From Novosphingobium panipatense (lineage in GTDB: Bacteria > Pseudomonadota > Alphaproteobacteria > Sphingomonadales > Sphingomonadaceae): 64,000 nucleotides of DNA. The DNA is taken from positions 160,506 through 224,505 of the forward strand of contig NZ_MSQB01000006.1 of NCBI RefSeq assembly GCF_002149965.1, read 5' to 3'. The notes under the pieces were generated by a model. The model worked only from the letters and a program-made list of their open reading frames with translations. It was not told the origin of the DNA and did not search any database. The position numbers were made by a program, and so were the translations under genes. Shown piece by piece: positions 27,942 to 37,243 of the stretch. Positions within the stretch are counted from its first letter, which is position 1; each line of letters opens with the position of its first letter.

Positions 27942-27975
27942 GCTCAGGAAGCAGCGTCGCCGCAGGAGTATCGAG

Positions 27976-28113
27976 ATGACCGAGCCGGAAAAGCGCCCGA
28001 AGAACCGGGAAGTGGAAGATGAGATGGTTCGCCCGCCCAAAAAGGAAGGCGAACCGCCCCGCCCTGCCACCGAACCGCCGCGCGGGAAGAATGATGATGC
28101 CAGGAAGCGCTAG
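27976..28113 (+). CDS. Small charged protein (45 aa) with EcfG-type promoter
   Basis: A 45-codon gene with a strong AGGAG ribosome-binding site 7 nt before ATG and an exact EcfG promoter upstream. The peptide is extremely polar: MTEPEKRPKNREVEDEMVR, then a Pro/Lys/Glu/Arg-rich tail ending DDARKR, with no hydrophobic core, so it is probably disordered. Short hydrophilic proteins are common members of the general stress regulon in sphingomonads. It converges on the HWE kinase gene with a 4-bp overlap of 3' ends. Function unknown; the case for it being real rests on promoter, ribosome site and spacing rather than homology. Confidence 0.65.
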   Translation: MTEPEKRPKNREVEDEMVRPPKKEGEPPRPATEPPRGKNDDARKR

Positions 28114-29558
28114 GGCGCCTTGGGAAGAATGAAGGAAATCCGGCAGTACAGGCCTTCGGGCCGGTAATCGAGCGCCGCATCGCCCTTTTCTCCCATGAAG
28201 CTGCGCTCGATCAGGCGCGTGCCGAAGCCGCGGCGGCTGGGCGGCGAGACCCTCGGCCCACCGTTCTCCCGCCATTCCAGCACCAGTCGGCTGCGCCCCT
28301 CCTCCTCCTGAAGATGCCATTGCGCATCGATCCGGCCATGCGCATCCGACAGCGCGCCGTATTTCACGGCATTGGTAGCCAATTCGTGCATGGCGAGCGC
28401 CATCGATACGGAGGTATGCGGCGCAAGCAGTACCTTGGGGCCGGATATCTCTACCCGGTCCATCGCAGCGCCCACGGCCGCCGCCACCGTGCCGCGCAAG
28501 GTCGCGGCGAGTTCGGCAGGCTGCCAGCTTCGCTCGGTCAGGAGATCATGCGCCAGCGCCAGCGCGCGCAACCGGGCGTCGAAGACCTGCCTGGCCTGAC
28601 CGAAGGCGTCTATTTCCCGGAAGGATTGGGTGGCAAGGCTCTGGACGATGGCCAGCGTGTTCTTCACCCGGTGATTGAGTTCGTCGATCAGCAACTGCTG
28701 CCGCTCCAGCGCCGCGACTTCCTCGGTCACGTCCTGCCCCTGTACGAAGATCTGCCGCACCACGCCGCCGTCGTCGAAAATCGGTTGGTAGATGAAGTCG
28801 AGGAAACGGTCTTCCAGTTCCCCGGTCTCCTCGCTGACGAGCGCAACCCGTTCGCCCCGGCCGATATAGGGTTCCCCGGTGCGATAGACTTCATTGAGCA
28901 GCCTGACGAAGCCCTGTTCGACCACTTCGGGCAAGCCTTCCGCCACGGACCTGCCGATGATCTCCCGTTCGCCGATAAGCCGGCGATAGGCATGGTTGGC
29001 GAGCGTGAAGACGTGGTCGGGGCCTTCGACTATGGCGATGAAGCCCGGCGCCTGATCGAACATGGTCCTGATCCGCTGGCTCTCCTCCGAGAGATCGCGG
29101 TTGCGCGCCTGGACCGCCCTGGCCCGTTCGACGACGTGCATTTCGTCGCGAAGCTGCCGCAATTCGTGAAGCTCGGTAACGTCCACCGTGTGTTGCAGGA
29201 CGAAGGCCACCTCACCGTCCGCTCCCATCAGGGGTGTATGCGTCGCGCTCCAGTACCGGCAGGACATCTCGCCGTCCTCGCCGCGAATGTCGTAGCGGAT
29301 GAAGGCGAGTTCGTCCCTTTCCCCCTTTTCCAGCACATGCGCGAAGGAAGCCTGCATCATCCGATGGCTTTCGGAATCGGGATCGCTGGGGAAAGCATCG
29401 AAGATACCCTGCCCGAGCAGTTCATCCCGCTCTCGCATGGTGGCCTTGAGATAGGCCTCGTTCATCCCGACGATCCTGAGCGCGCGATCGACCACGATGT
29501 AGGGATTGGGCGAAAGGGAAAACAGCGCTTCGAAATCGATGGACAAACAAGGCTCCAT
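28110..29558 (-). CDS. PAS-PAS HWE-family sensor histidine kinase
   Basis: A 482-aa kinase starting MEPCLSIDFEALFSLSPNPYIVVDRAL. Two PAS/PAC sensor modules (about 8-135 and 165-285) are followed by an HWE kinase core: phospho-acceptor box LIDELNHRVKNTLAIVQSLATQSFR, N-box HELATNAVKYGALS and GFGTRLIERS. There is no membrane segment, so it is cytosolic. HWE and HisKA2 kinases of alphaproteobacteria often feed the PhyR-NepR-EcfG general stress pathway; this one converges on a gene with an EcfG promoter. No response regulator is adjacent, so it is an orphan kinase. A TTG at 29657 would extend it but lacks support. Confidence 0.9.
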   Translation of the reverse strand: MEPCLSIDFEALFSLSPNPYIVVDRALRIVGMNEAYLKATMRERDELLGQGIFDAFPSDPDSESHRMMQASFAHVLEKGERDELAFIRYDIRGEDGEMSCRYWSATHTPLMGADGEVAFVLQHTVDVTELHELRQLRDEMHVVERARAVQARNRDLSEESQRIRTMFDQAPGFIAIVEGPDHVFTLANHAYRRLIGEREIIGRSVAEGLPEVVEQGFVRLLNEVYRTGEPYIGRGERVALVSEETGELEDRFLDFIYQPIFDDGGVVRQIFVQGQDVTEEVAALERQQLLIDELNHRVKNTLAIVQSLATQSFREIDAFGQARQVFDARLRALALAHDLLTERSWQPAELAATLRGTVAAAVGAAMDRVEISGPKVLLAPHTSVSMALAMHELATNAVKYGALSDAHGRIDAQWHLQEEEGRSRLVLEWRENGGPRVSPPSRRGFGTRLIERSFMGEKGDAALDYRPEGLYCRISFILPKAP

Positions 29559-29678
29559 GCCGAGGGCGGCCCTGAGGTAGGCACCCAGAGGGAGTGACGG
29601 GAAACCGCCGCGCCTGTCAATCGACGATAGGGCAAGCCTTGTCGTCGATTGATGCAAGCGTCATTTATTCGGCGTCAA

Positions 29679-30191
29679 TTATTTCGGCGCCGGTTCCCGT
29701 AGCAGCGGCACGAGCAGGGCATTGAGGCTGCCAAGCTCCAGCGCGCCGCCCTTGGCATAACGAAGCTTGCCCGCGCGATCGATGATGAAGTTCGTCGGCA
29801 CGCCTTCCAGCGGTCCATAGGGACCCTTGATCCGCTTGGCCGAGGGAATGGCCATGGCCGCGAACAGAGCTTTGAGGCGGTAGAGCGGGATCGAGCCCTC
29901 CGTCGTGATCGCGAAGACCTTCAGCCCGGTCTGCCGCTGGGCGGCGTAGTAGGCGTCCAGCGTCGGCAGTTCCTTGCGGCAGGGAACACACCAGGTCGCC
30001 CAGAAATTCAGTACGACCACCTGCCCCTTGAGGTCAGCCAGCGATACCTTGCTGCCGTCTATCAAGGTCAGTTCGAAGTCCGGTGCCGTCTCGCCGACGA
30101 CGGGCCTGGACGAAGCCGCAAATGCCGGTGCAGGCCATGCACCGCACAGAGCCAGCGCCGCCAGCGCGATCCGCACAAATCCCGTTACCAT
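29679..30191 (-). CDS. TlpA-like thioredoxin-fold disulfide reductase
   Basis: A 170-aa secreted protein: signal peptide MVTGFVRIALAALALCGAWPAPAFA, then a TlpA/ResA thioredoxin domain. FWATWCVPCRKELP holds the redox-active CVPC pair, and GVPTNFIIDRAGKLRYAKGG contains the cis-proline loop. Such proteins reduce or form disulfides in the periplasm, for example during cytochrome c maturation or copper handling. ATG 30191 is selected because the signal peptide begins there; the frame continues to 30317 without a signal. It is divergent from the TonB receptor at 30420 and has no obvious operon partner. Confidence 0.9.
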   Translation of the reverse strand: MVTGFVRIALAALALCGAWPAPAFAASSRPVVGETAPDFELTLIDGSKVSLADLKGQVVVLNFWATWCVPCRKELPTLDAYYAAQRQTGLKVFAITTEGSIPLYRLKALFAAMAIPSAKRIKGPYGPLEGVPTNFIIDRAGKLRYAKGGALELGSLNALLVPLLREPAPK

Positions 30192-30419
30192 ATCGAAAAG
30201 CCCCCGAGTTGTCGGTGCCGCATAGCCGCGCCGTTCGAGGAAGCCAGTCAAATATCGTTCATCGGGACGGGCACCGCCGAATATCGCGAAATGGCGGCAG
30301 TCTTTGAATTGTAACATTCAATTATTTCAGCAATATTCATTAAAAGTGTCATCTTCGCCCGCCAAGGGGCACCCGGTCGCCTTCCAAGGCCGACATGCAA
30401 CGACATGAGGGTCCCCCCA

Positions 30420-32933
30420 ATGCCCAAGAGCATTCTCGCTTCCGGTACCGCGCCTGCTGCCTTGTGCGCCGCATTCTGCATCGCCTTTGCCGCACCTGCC
30501 GCCGCCCAGACAAGTTCCGCATCCTCCGCGCCTGCCTCTGAAGAAGCAGCGGATCGGGATTCGCAGCCGGGCGATATCATCGTCACCGGCTCGACCCGCG
30601 CGCAGCGCCGCTTCGACGTTTCCTACGCGATCAACACCGTGTCGCAGGAAGACATGCAGAAGATCGCCCCGGTCAACTTCGCGGACCTGATCGGCCAGCT
30701 CCCCGGCTTCCAGACCGAGATCACCGGCGGCGAAGTGCAGAACATCTACCGCATCCGCGGCCTGCCCAACGACGGCGGCTTCGTGAGCTTCCAGCAGGAC
30801 GGCCTGCCGCTGTTCCACGAGAACGACGGCGTGTTCTTCCGCGGTGACGCGATCCTCAAGCCCGACCTCATGACCGAGCGTGTCGAAGTGGTGCGCGGCG
30901 GTCCGGCGCCGGTCTATGCCAGCTACTCCGGCGCGATCATCAATGCCATCACGGTCGAAGGCCGCGAGGAAGCGCGCGGCAAGGCGCAAGTGACGCTGGG
31001 CGACACCGGCCTCTACCGCCTTGACGCCTTCCAGGCGGGCAAGCTTGCCAAGAACACCTATTACGCCGTGGGCGGCTTCATCCGCCACCACGACGGCTAC
31101 CGTGACAACGGCTTCCCCAACGACAAGGGCGGCCAGATCCGCGCCAACATCAAGCATGAGATGGACAACGGGTTCATCAAGCTGAACCTCAATTACGTCA
31201 ACGACCACAACGTCTTCTACCTGCCGATCCCGACAAACGATCCGCGCGATCCCAGCAAGTCGCTGAACCAGTATATCGACTACTTCACCGGCACGATGAA
31301 CTCGCCCGCTTTCCGCCACGTCAACCTGAAGTACCGTGACGGCAACGGCGTGATCCAGAGCCGCAACAGCGACCTGTCCGACGGCCGCCACATGCGGATG
31401 TTGAACTTCGGCGCCCATTACGAAGGCGATTTCGACGGCTGGCTCGTCACCGCCGCAGCCGGTTACACGCATGGCAAGAACGACTTCACGGCGTTCTATT
31501 CCACCACCAACCCGGTGGACGGCAACGCTTTCGCCAACGGCTATCTCAACCGCACCGGCGGCGCCCCGTTCGGCGCGACCCGCTTCGGCTATGTGCTGGC
31601 CGGCACCAACACCGTCTACGATCCCTATGCCGCCTCGGGCCTGGTGATGCAGGGCCAGTACCGCGACATCCACTCGAAGTTCTATTCGGGGCAGGCCAAC
31701 CTCTCGGTGGCCAGGCAGTTCGCGACCGGCATCGGCACCCACGACATCAAGGTCGGCCTCTACGGCAGCCTCTACGGCGAGGACAGCCGTACCCTCTATC
31801 AGAACTACCTGATCGAAGTGGCGGGTGAACCGCGCACGCTGGACCTCGTGGGATACGACGCCGCCGGAGCGGTAGTCGGCCGCGTCACCGACAACGGCGT
31901 GCTCAACTATGCGGCGACGCTCAACCAGGGCGATTCCGATGCGAAGATGTTCGCGATCTACGCCAACGACACCTGGGAGATCGTGCCGGGCCTCAGGATC
32001 GACGGCGGCATCCGTCACGAACGCTACAGCTACAAGGGCTGGGCCGCGCTGACCACGCAGGCCAACCTCGGCGACGCCACCACCCTGGCCGACGACACCA
32101 CCCGCGCCTTCACCGGCGTGATCCTGAACCAGAAGCTCAAGCCCAACGTCACCAACTGGACGGTCGGCGCGAACTACGACTTCTCCAGCCATGTCGGCAT
32201 CTACGGCCGCGCCTCGCACCTCGAGACGCCGCCCAACGTGCAGACGGTGATGAGCATCAACCCCACGATCATCAAGACCGTGGCGGACCAGTACGAAGTC
32301 GGCCTCAAGCTCGCTTCGGGCCGCTCGTACCTTTACGTCACCGGCTTCTACACCAACTTCGATCCCCTCAACGCCTCGTTCCTGGCGTTCGACCCGACCA
32401 CGGGCCGCAACGACGTGAACGTGCCCTTCATCGGCGAGGCGCAGGTCAAGGGCGTGGAGTTCGACGGTGCCTGGTCGGTCACGCCGTGGTTCACGCTGAA
32501 CGGCGCGCTCACGGTCAGCGATCCGAAGTACAAGAACTTCGAAAGCGCAACCGGTGCCGATCCCGAGCAGGCGGAAGGCAACCAGATCGTCCGCCAGCCG
32601 AAGATCTACGGCAACATCCGTCCGAGCTTCAACTTCTCTTCGGGCGACACCGACGTCTCGGTCTATGGCCGCTACACCTACATGGGGAAGCGCTACGTTG
32701 ACCTCTACAACAACACCGCCCTTCCGGCCTACGGCACGATCGGCGCGGGCTTCACGGTCTCGCACGGCACCTGGCAGCTCCAGGTGGTGGGCGACAACCT
32801 GTTCAATGCCCATGGGTTGACCGAAGGCAATACCCGCACGGACTCGCTGGCCGGACAGGGCAGTTCGGAAGCGATCTACGGCCGCCCGATCTTCGGCCGC
32901 AACTTCCGCCTCGTCGTGAGCAAGGCCTGGTGA
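30420..32933 (+). CDS. TonB-dependent receptor of a YdcF/nuclease operon
   Basis: An 837-aa outer-membrane receptor. Signal peptide ends near PAAAQ/TSSA; the plug has IIVTGSTRAQRRFDVSYAINTVSQEDMQKIAPVNFADLIGQLPGFQTE, YRIRGLPNDGGFVSFQQDGLPLFHEND and VEVVRGGPAPVYASYSGAIINAI, a pattern of the Fe/cobalamin-type plug but of the ligand-unknown branch. The barrel ends in NFRLVVSKAW. ATG 30420 has GAGGG nine bases upstream. Its stop overlaps the ATG of the YdcF gene, and the S1/P1-nuclease-like gene follows, so the operon may take up a phosphorus-containing breakdown product such as nucleotides or phospholipid parts. That substrate is inferred. Confidence 0.9.
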   Translation: MPKSILASGTAPAALCAAFCIAFAAPAAAQTSSASSAPASEEAADRDSQPGDIIVTGSTRAQRRFDVSYAINTVSQEDMQKIAPVNFADLIGQLPGFQTEITGGEVQNIYRIRGLPNDGGFVSFQQDGLPLFHENDGVFFRGDAILKPDLMTERVEVVRGGPAPVYASYSGAIINAITVEGREEARGKAQVTLGDTGLYRLDAFQAGKLAKNTYYAVGGFIRHHDGYRDNGFPNDKGGQIRANIKHEMDNGFIKLNLNYVNDHNVFYLPIPTNDPRDPSKSLNQYIDYFTGTMNSPAFRHVNLKYRDGNGVIQSRNSDLSDGRHMRMLNFGAHYEGDFDGWLVTAAAGYTHGKNDFTAFYSTTNPVDGNAFANGYLNRTGGAPFGATRFGYVLAGTNTVYDPYAASGLVMQGQYRDIHSKFYSGQANLSVARQFATGIGTHDIKVGLYGSLYGEDSRTLYQNYLIEVAGEPRTLDLVGYDAAGAVVGRVTDNGVLNYAATLNQGDSDAKMFAIYANDTWEIVPGLRIDGGIRHERYSYKGWAALTTQANLGDATTLADDTTRAFTGVILNQKLKPNVTNWTVGANYDFSSHVGIYGRASHLETPPNVQTVMSINPTIIKTVADQYEVGLKLASGRSYLYVTGFYTNFDPLNASFLAFDPTTGRNDVNVPFIGEAQVKGVEFDGAWSVTPWFTLNGALTVSDPKYKNFESATGADPEQAEGNQIVRQPKIYGNIRPSFNFSSGDTDVSVYGRYTYMGKRYVDLYNNTALPAYGTIGAGFTVSHGTWQLQVVGDNLFNAHGLTEGNTRTDSLAGQGSSEAIYGRPIFGRNFRLVVSKAW

Positions 32934-34117
32934 TGCGCCGCAAGGCGTATCGGCTGGCGGCGCCGGTGCTTGCCGCCGCCATTCTCTCGCTCGCTTCCGT
33001 CCCGGCTTCGGCCGGGGCGGTTCGCGACGTTCAGACGGAGGCTCTCTCCGCACGGCTTTTCCCGCTGTTCGATGCCCTGGGGCGCGATACGCGCACGATG
33101 GAGTCCGTCAGGGCCAGGCCGGAACTCGCAGCGATGCTGCGCACGCGGCAGCAGCGCCGGGAGGCCTGCGCAGCCGATATCGGCTGTCTTGCACAGGCCA
33201 TGATCTGGACCGCGCAGGAAAGCGCTCTCATGGCCGGCGCCGCGGTGCAGCCTTCCGGTACGTCCTCTGGCACTGCCGATGACGGCGCTGCCGCACAGGC
33301 CGGGCGGGAGATCGAAGGCGTCAATGCGATCGTGCGGACTTACGGCCTCGGCCAGGTGCCGCGCTACCCGCAGATCGACGGCACAGGCATGATCGACCCG
33401 CTGGAAACACGCTCCCGCCTCCAGGCCGCCGCATGGCTCGCCGATACGCCGCGCGCGGCCTCCGCGCAAGCACTCGATCCCAGCTTGGACTTTGCGCTGG
33501 CCCTGCTCGATGCCAGCGACCGCAACGACGCGATCGGCTTCGAACCGCTGGCCGGCGGCCTCAACGCGCCCGCCATGAAACGGGCCAGAACGATAGACTG
33601 GAAGCGGTTCCGCTATACGGCGATGATCGTCACCGGGGTCGGCCCGGAAGTGGACGACATGTCCCTCAGCCCCTTCGGCAAGTACCACTTGCGCCTTGCC
33701 GCCAGCCGGTTTGCACAAGGAGACATGCCCTTCATCATCGTCAGCGGCGGCAGGGCCCATCCGCGCGCCACGCGCTTCACCGAGGCGGAGCAGATGCGCA
33801 AGGCCCTGATCGAGCGCTACGGCGTGCCTGCCGATGCCATCCTGATCGAGCCTTACGCCCGCCACACCACCACCAACATGCGCAATGCCGCGCGCCTGCT
33901 GATGGCCATGGGCGCGCCGCTCGACAAGGACACCGTCATCGTCTGCAACCCCGGCCAGAGCGCCGCAATCGAAAGCCCGGCCTTCGTCCAGCGCAACATG
34001 GCCGAACTGGGCTACGAGCCGGGCAAGGTCGGTCGCCGGATCTCTCCCACCGAGCTGGAATTCCGCCCCTCGCCGCAATCCGCCCGCGTGGATCCGCGCG
34101 ATCCGCTGGATCCCTGA
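32933..34117 (+). CDS. YdcF/ElyC family (DUF218) exported protein
   Basis: A 394-aa protein with signal peptide (MRRKAYRLAAPVLAAAILSLASVPASA/GAV). After an N-terminal helical region of about 165 residues unique to this subgroup comes a DUF218 domain: AMIVTGVGPEVDDMSLSPFGKYHLRLAASRF, FIIVSGGRAHPRATRFTEAEQMRKALIERYGVPADAILIEPYARHTTTNMRNAARLL. DUF218 proteins (YdcF, SanA, ElyC) bind nucleotide-like ligands and act in envelope biology; function here is unknown. ATG overlaps the receptor's stop (TGATG) and the next gene starts 32 bp downstream. The extra N-terminal domain is longer than in ordinary YdcF (about 250 aa). Confidence 0.82.
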   Translation: MRRKAYRLAAPVLAAAILSLASVPASAGAVRDVQTEALSARLFPLFDALGRDTRTMESVRARPELAAMLRTRQQRREACAADIGCLAQAMIWTAQESALMAGAAVQPSGTSSGTADDGAAAQAGREIEGVNAIVRTYGLGQVPRYPQIDGTGMIDPLETRSRLQAAAWLADTPRAASAQALDPSLDFALALLDASDRNDAIGFEPLAGGLNAPAMKRARTIDWKRFRYTAMIVTGVGPEVDDMSLSPFGKYHLRLAASRFAQGDMPFIIVSGGRAHPRATRFTEAEQMRKALIERYGVPADAILIEPYARHTTTNMRNAARLLMAMGAPLDKDTVIVCNPGQSAAIESPAFVQRNMAELGYEPGKVGRRISPTELEFRPSPQSARVDPRDPLDP

Positions 34118-34149
34118 CCTTCCCCCTGACAAAATTGACGGAGCCTGTC

Positions 34150-35142
34150 ATGCGCCCGCTCATTCTCGCGGTTCTGGCCGCCGCTGCCCTTCCCGCCCCG
34201 GCGTTTGCCTGGGGCGGGACCGCCCATGCCGTTATCGACCGCGCCGCAATCGAGGCGATCCCGGATGACGGCCCCACGTTCCTGCGCCGCCATGCCGATT
34301 ACATCGCCGGTTCGGCCTCCCTCCCCGACGGCTGGCGCGCGGATAGCGAGCCGTTCTCGAAGATCGAGGAAGATCCCAACCACGGCTGGTTCAAGGAACA
34401 GTTCGCCTTCCTCAAGCCGATCCCGCGATCCCGCTATGCTTTCGTCCTCGCGCTCCACAAGCATTACGAGGAAATCAGGGACAAGGACCCGGAAGCCGCG
34501 CAGCGCACCAATGTCCGGTGGACCGGCACCCTGCCTTACGCCGCCATGGAAGCCTACGAGCGCCTGATCGCCTGCATGCGCCAGATCCGCGCGCTTCGCT
34601 CCGAAGGCAAGGACACCGCCTTTGCCGAACAGCACTGCGCCTTCCAGGTCATCCGGCTCGGCCACTATATCGGCGACGGCGCGCAGCCGCTTCACGATTC
34701 CGTCAACAGCGACGGCTGGCGGGGCGACAACCCCAAGGGCTACACCACCGACCGCACCGTACACGGCCGTTTCGAGAGCCGGTTCGTTGACGGCATGGGC
34801 CTTGCCGTCAGCGATATCGCGCCCCGGATCGGCGCTCCGGGCCATCGTGACGGCGACATGTTCGACGCGGTCCTGGCGTTCCTCGACGATGCGGCGGGCC
34901 GGATGGAACAGGTCTATGTGCTGGAGAAGCGCGACCGCTTCGACAATTTCCAGGACCGCGACGTGCGCGAGATGGTCTATTCGCAGACCGCCAAGGGCGC
35001 GGCCATGCTGCGCGACATGATATGCCGCGCCTGGAGCGAAAGCGCGAAGACCTTCCGGCCGCTCACGCCTTCGCCGCTCGATCCCGCAAACCCAGCCTAC
35101 GATCCCGAGACCGGCTCGGCGCCACCGCTTTCGGGGCTCTGA
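34150..35142 (+). CDS. S1/P1-nuclease or zinc phospholipase C-like secreted enzyme
   Basis: A 330-aa secreted protein; signal peptide MRPLILAVLAAAALPAPAFA is cut just before W21, which in the S1/P1 nuclease and bacterial phospholipase C fold is the first zinc ligand through its free N-terminus. Further ligands are H26 (TAH), the LGHYIGDGAQPLHD block (H, D and H) and HGRFESRFVD. The fold hydrolyses single-stranded nucleic acid or phospholipids using three zincs. GGAG precedes the ATG by 6 nt. Together with the receptor and YdcF protein it suggests scavenging of phosphorus compounds. Whether nucleic acid or lipid is cut cannot be told. Confidence 0.8.
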   Translation: MRPLILAVLAAAALPAPAFAWGGTAHAVIDRAAIEAIPDDGPTFLRRHADYIAGSASLPDGWRADSEPFSKIEEDPNHGWFKEQFAFLKPIPRSRYAFVLALHKHYEEIRDKDPEAAQRTNVRWTGTLPYAAMEAYERLIACMRQIRALRSEGKDTAFAEQHCAFQVIRLGHYIGDGAQPLHDSVNSDGWRGDNPKGYTTDRTVHGRFESRFVDGMGLAVSDIAPRIGAPGHRDGDMFDAVLAFLDDAAGRMEQVYVLEKRDRFDNFQDRDVREMVYSQTAKGAAMLRDMICRAWSESAKTFRPLTPSPLDPANPAYDPETGSAPPLSGL

Positions 35143-35151
35143 GCGGCGCCG

Positions 35152-36948
35152 TCAAAGGTCCTGAATTTCGGGAATGGCCGTGCCCGCCTGCCGCTCGAAC
35201 AGGCGCCGATACTGGCCATTCTCCGATTTCAGGAGAGCTTCGTGGTTGCCGTCCTCGACGACGCGCCCGCGCTGGAACACCAGGATGCGGTCGAGCGCGC
35301 GCACGGTCGAGAGGCGATGGGCGATGACGATGGCGGTACGCCCGACCATCAGCCGCTCCATCGCGTCCTGAATGGCCGCCTCGGATTCGGAATCGAGGCT
35401 CGAGGTCGCTTCGTCGAGGATGAGGATCGGCGCATCGGCAAGGAACGCCCGCGCGATCGCGATGCGCTGGCGTTCGCCGCCGGATAGCTTGACCCCGCGT
35501 TCGCCCACCAGGGTACGATAGCCCTTGGGCAGGCGCGCGATGAAATCGTGCGCATTGGCCAGCCGCGCCGCGCGTTCGATCTCCTCGATCGTCGCTTCGG
35601 GACGGCTGTAGCCGATGTTCTCCGCCAGTGTGCGGTGGAACAGCACCGGCTCCTGCGGCACGATGGCGACCTGGCGCCGCAGGGAACTCTGCGTCGCATG
35701 GGAAACGTCCTGCCCGTCTATCGAAACGCGGCCGCTTTCCACGTCGTAGAGCCGCTGGATCAGCTTCACGAAGCTGGTCTTGCCCGAACCGGAAGGCCCG
35801 ACCAGCCCCACGCGCTGCCCGCTCGGGATCGTCACGTCCAGGTCTTCGAACAGCGGCTTGTCCTGCCCGGCATAGTGGAAAGTCACGTCTTCGAAGCGGA
35901 TCGCGCCGCTGGTGATGCGGATCGGCTGCGCATCGGCGCGGTCGGCCACGCCCAGCGGTTCGTCATGAAGCTGGACCAGCTCCTCCATCTCGTTGACCGA
36001 GCGCTGCAGCATGTGGACGTGCTGGCCGATGTCGCGCAGGTAGCCGTTGAGCACGAGATAGCTGGTGATCACATAGGCCACGTCGCCCGCGCTGGCTTCG
36101 CCCTTCATCCAGAGCCAGAGCGCGGCCGCCGTCACCGTTGCCCGCACCAGCCAGAGCAGGGCCGTCTGCCCGCTGCCCGCCCAGGTGAACGCCATCCAGG
36201 TCCGCCGCGTGCGCCGCCGCCATTTCGCGACGGTGCGGCCGAGCAGTTCCTCCTCGCGCAGTTCGCCACCGAAGGCCTTGACGACGGCATTGGTGCCGAT
36301 GGCATCGGCCAGAATGCCGCCGATTTTCGTGTCCCACTGATTCGAAAGCCGCGCGATGGGCGCCAGGACCCGCATCGCCAGGCCCACGGTCAGCGTGATA
36401 TAGGCCAGCGCTCCTAGCGCCATGACCAGCCCGAGCACGGGCCAATGCATCGCCAGCAGGATCACCGTGGCCGCCAGCACCGTCAGGGAAGGCAGCAGCG
36501 AAAGCAGCAGGACGTCGTTCAGCGTGTCGAGCGCCCACATGCCGCGGGTGATCCGCCGCACGGTCGAGCCGGAAAAGGCATTGGCATGCCAGTCGGTCGA
36601 AAGGCGCTGGACGCGGGCGAAGGCTTCCTGCGTGACGTCGCGCATCATGTTGAGGGTCAGCGGCGTGATCGCCCACCAGCCGAGGAAGCGAAACACCACG
36701 AGGCCAAGCCCCAGCACGGTGATCGCGGCGAAGGCGCGCCAGGCCTCAGCAGCACCTCCCCCGCCCACGGCGTCGATCATCCGGCCTGCATAGACGGGCA
36801 CGAAAACTTCCGTGACCGTCGCCACCATCATCGCCGCGCCGCAAGCTGCCGCCAGCAGAGGCGCGCGGCCCCAGTGACTGAAGGTAAAGGACAATACCTT
36901 TCGCAGGACCGCCGCGCGCGGAAAGAGGTCTTCGTCTTGATCGGTCAT
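35152..36948 (-). CDS. ABC exporter (fused permease/ATPase)
   Basis: A 598-aa type IV ABC half-transporter. Six membrane segments cover about 20-310; the nucleotide-binding domain has Walker A GPSGSGKTS (near 383), signature LSGGERQR and Walker B ILILDEATSSLD with the H-loop in IAHRLST. Homodimers of this type export lipids, peptides or drugs from the inner membrane. It is a single-gene unit, convergent with the nuclease-like gene, with only 9 bp between stops. No partner membrane-fusion gene is present, so the substrate is open; MsbA-like lipid flipping and heavy-metal tolerance (Atm1) exporters share this layout. Confidence 0.92.
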   Translation of the reverse strand: MTDQDEDLFPRAAVLRKVLSFTFSHWGRAPLLAAACGAAMMVATVTEVFVPVYAGRMIDAVGGGGAAEAWRAFAAITVLGLGLVVFRFLGWWAITPLTLNMMRDVTQEAFARVQRLSTDWHANAFSGSTVRRITRGMWALDTLNDVLLLSLLPSLTVLAATVILLAMHWPVLGLVMALGALAYITLTVGLAMRVLAPIARLSNQWDTKIGGILADAIGTNAVVKAFGGELREEELLGRTVAKWRRRTRRTWMAFTWAGSGQTALLWLVRATVTAAALWLWMKGEASAGDVAYVITSYLVLNGYLRDIGQHVHMLQRSVNEMEELVQLHDEPLGVADRADAQPIRITSGAIRFEDVTFHYAGQDKPLFEDLDVTIPSGQRVGLVGPSGSGKTSFVKLIQRLYDVESGRVSIDGQDVSHATQSSLRRQVAIVPQEPVLFHRTLAENIGYSRPEATIEEIERAARLANAHDFIARLPKGYRTLVGERGVKLSGGERQRIAIARAFLADAPILILDEATSSLDSESEAAIQDAMERLMVGRTAIVIAHRLSTVRALDRILVFQRGRVVEDGNHEALLKSENGQYRRLFERQAGTAIPEIQDL

Positions 36949-37243
36949 GCCGAGATTTCCCGCGCCCGATTGCGCGGTCCCTATCTGAACTGGTTTGAGG
37001 CTGGGAGCGGCAACGCTGCCAGAAGAAGGCGAGAACGAAGCGGCTTTCGAAAAAAGCGGCTCGCTTCAGGAAATCATGACCAATGAATGCTAGGCCAGGA
37101 TCATTGCCCCCGAGGGCATATACGGATGGTTCATCGTCGCCCTCTCTACTGGTTGCCTGAGTCCGCCCCTTAGCAGACGGCGTCCCGCAAAGCCAGCAAG
37201 GACGAGAGGCATTGCCAATCGGGTCTTCGGCTTGCATCGCTCC

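Noticed and set aside
30304..30321. TTGAAT-N6-ATTCAA inverted repeat before the TonB receptor
   Set aside because: AT-rich and short; no match to a known operator and could occur by chance.
30327..33053. Very long antisense ORF (about 908 codons) opposite the TonB receptor
   Set aside because: It mirrors codon bias of the receptor on the other strand (Val/Ala/Arg-rich repeats), has no domain-like segments and no ribosome-binding site.
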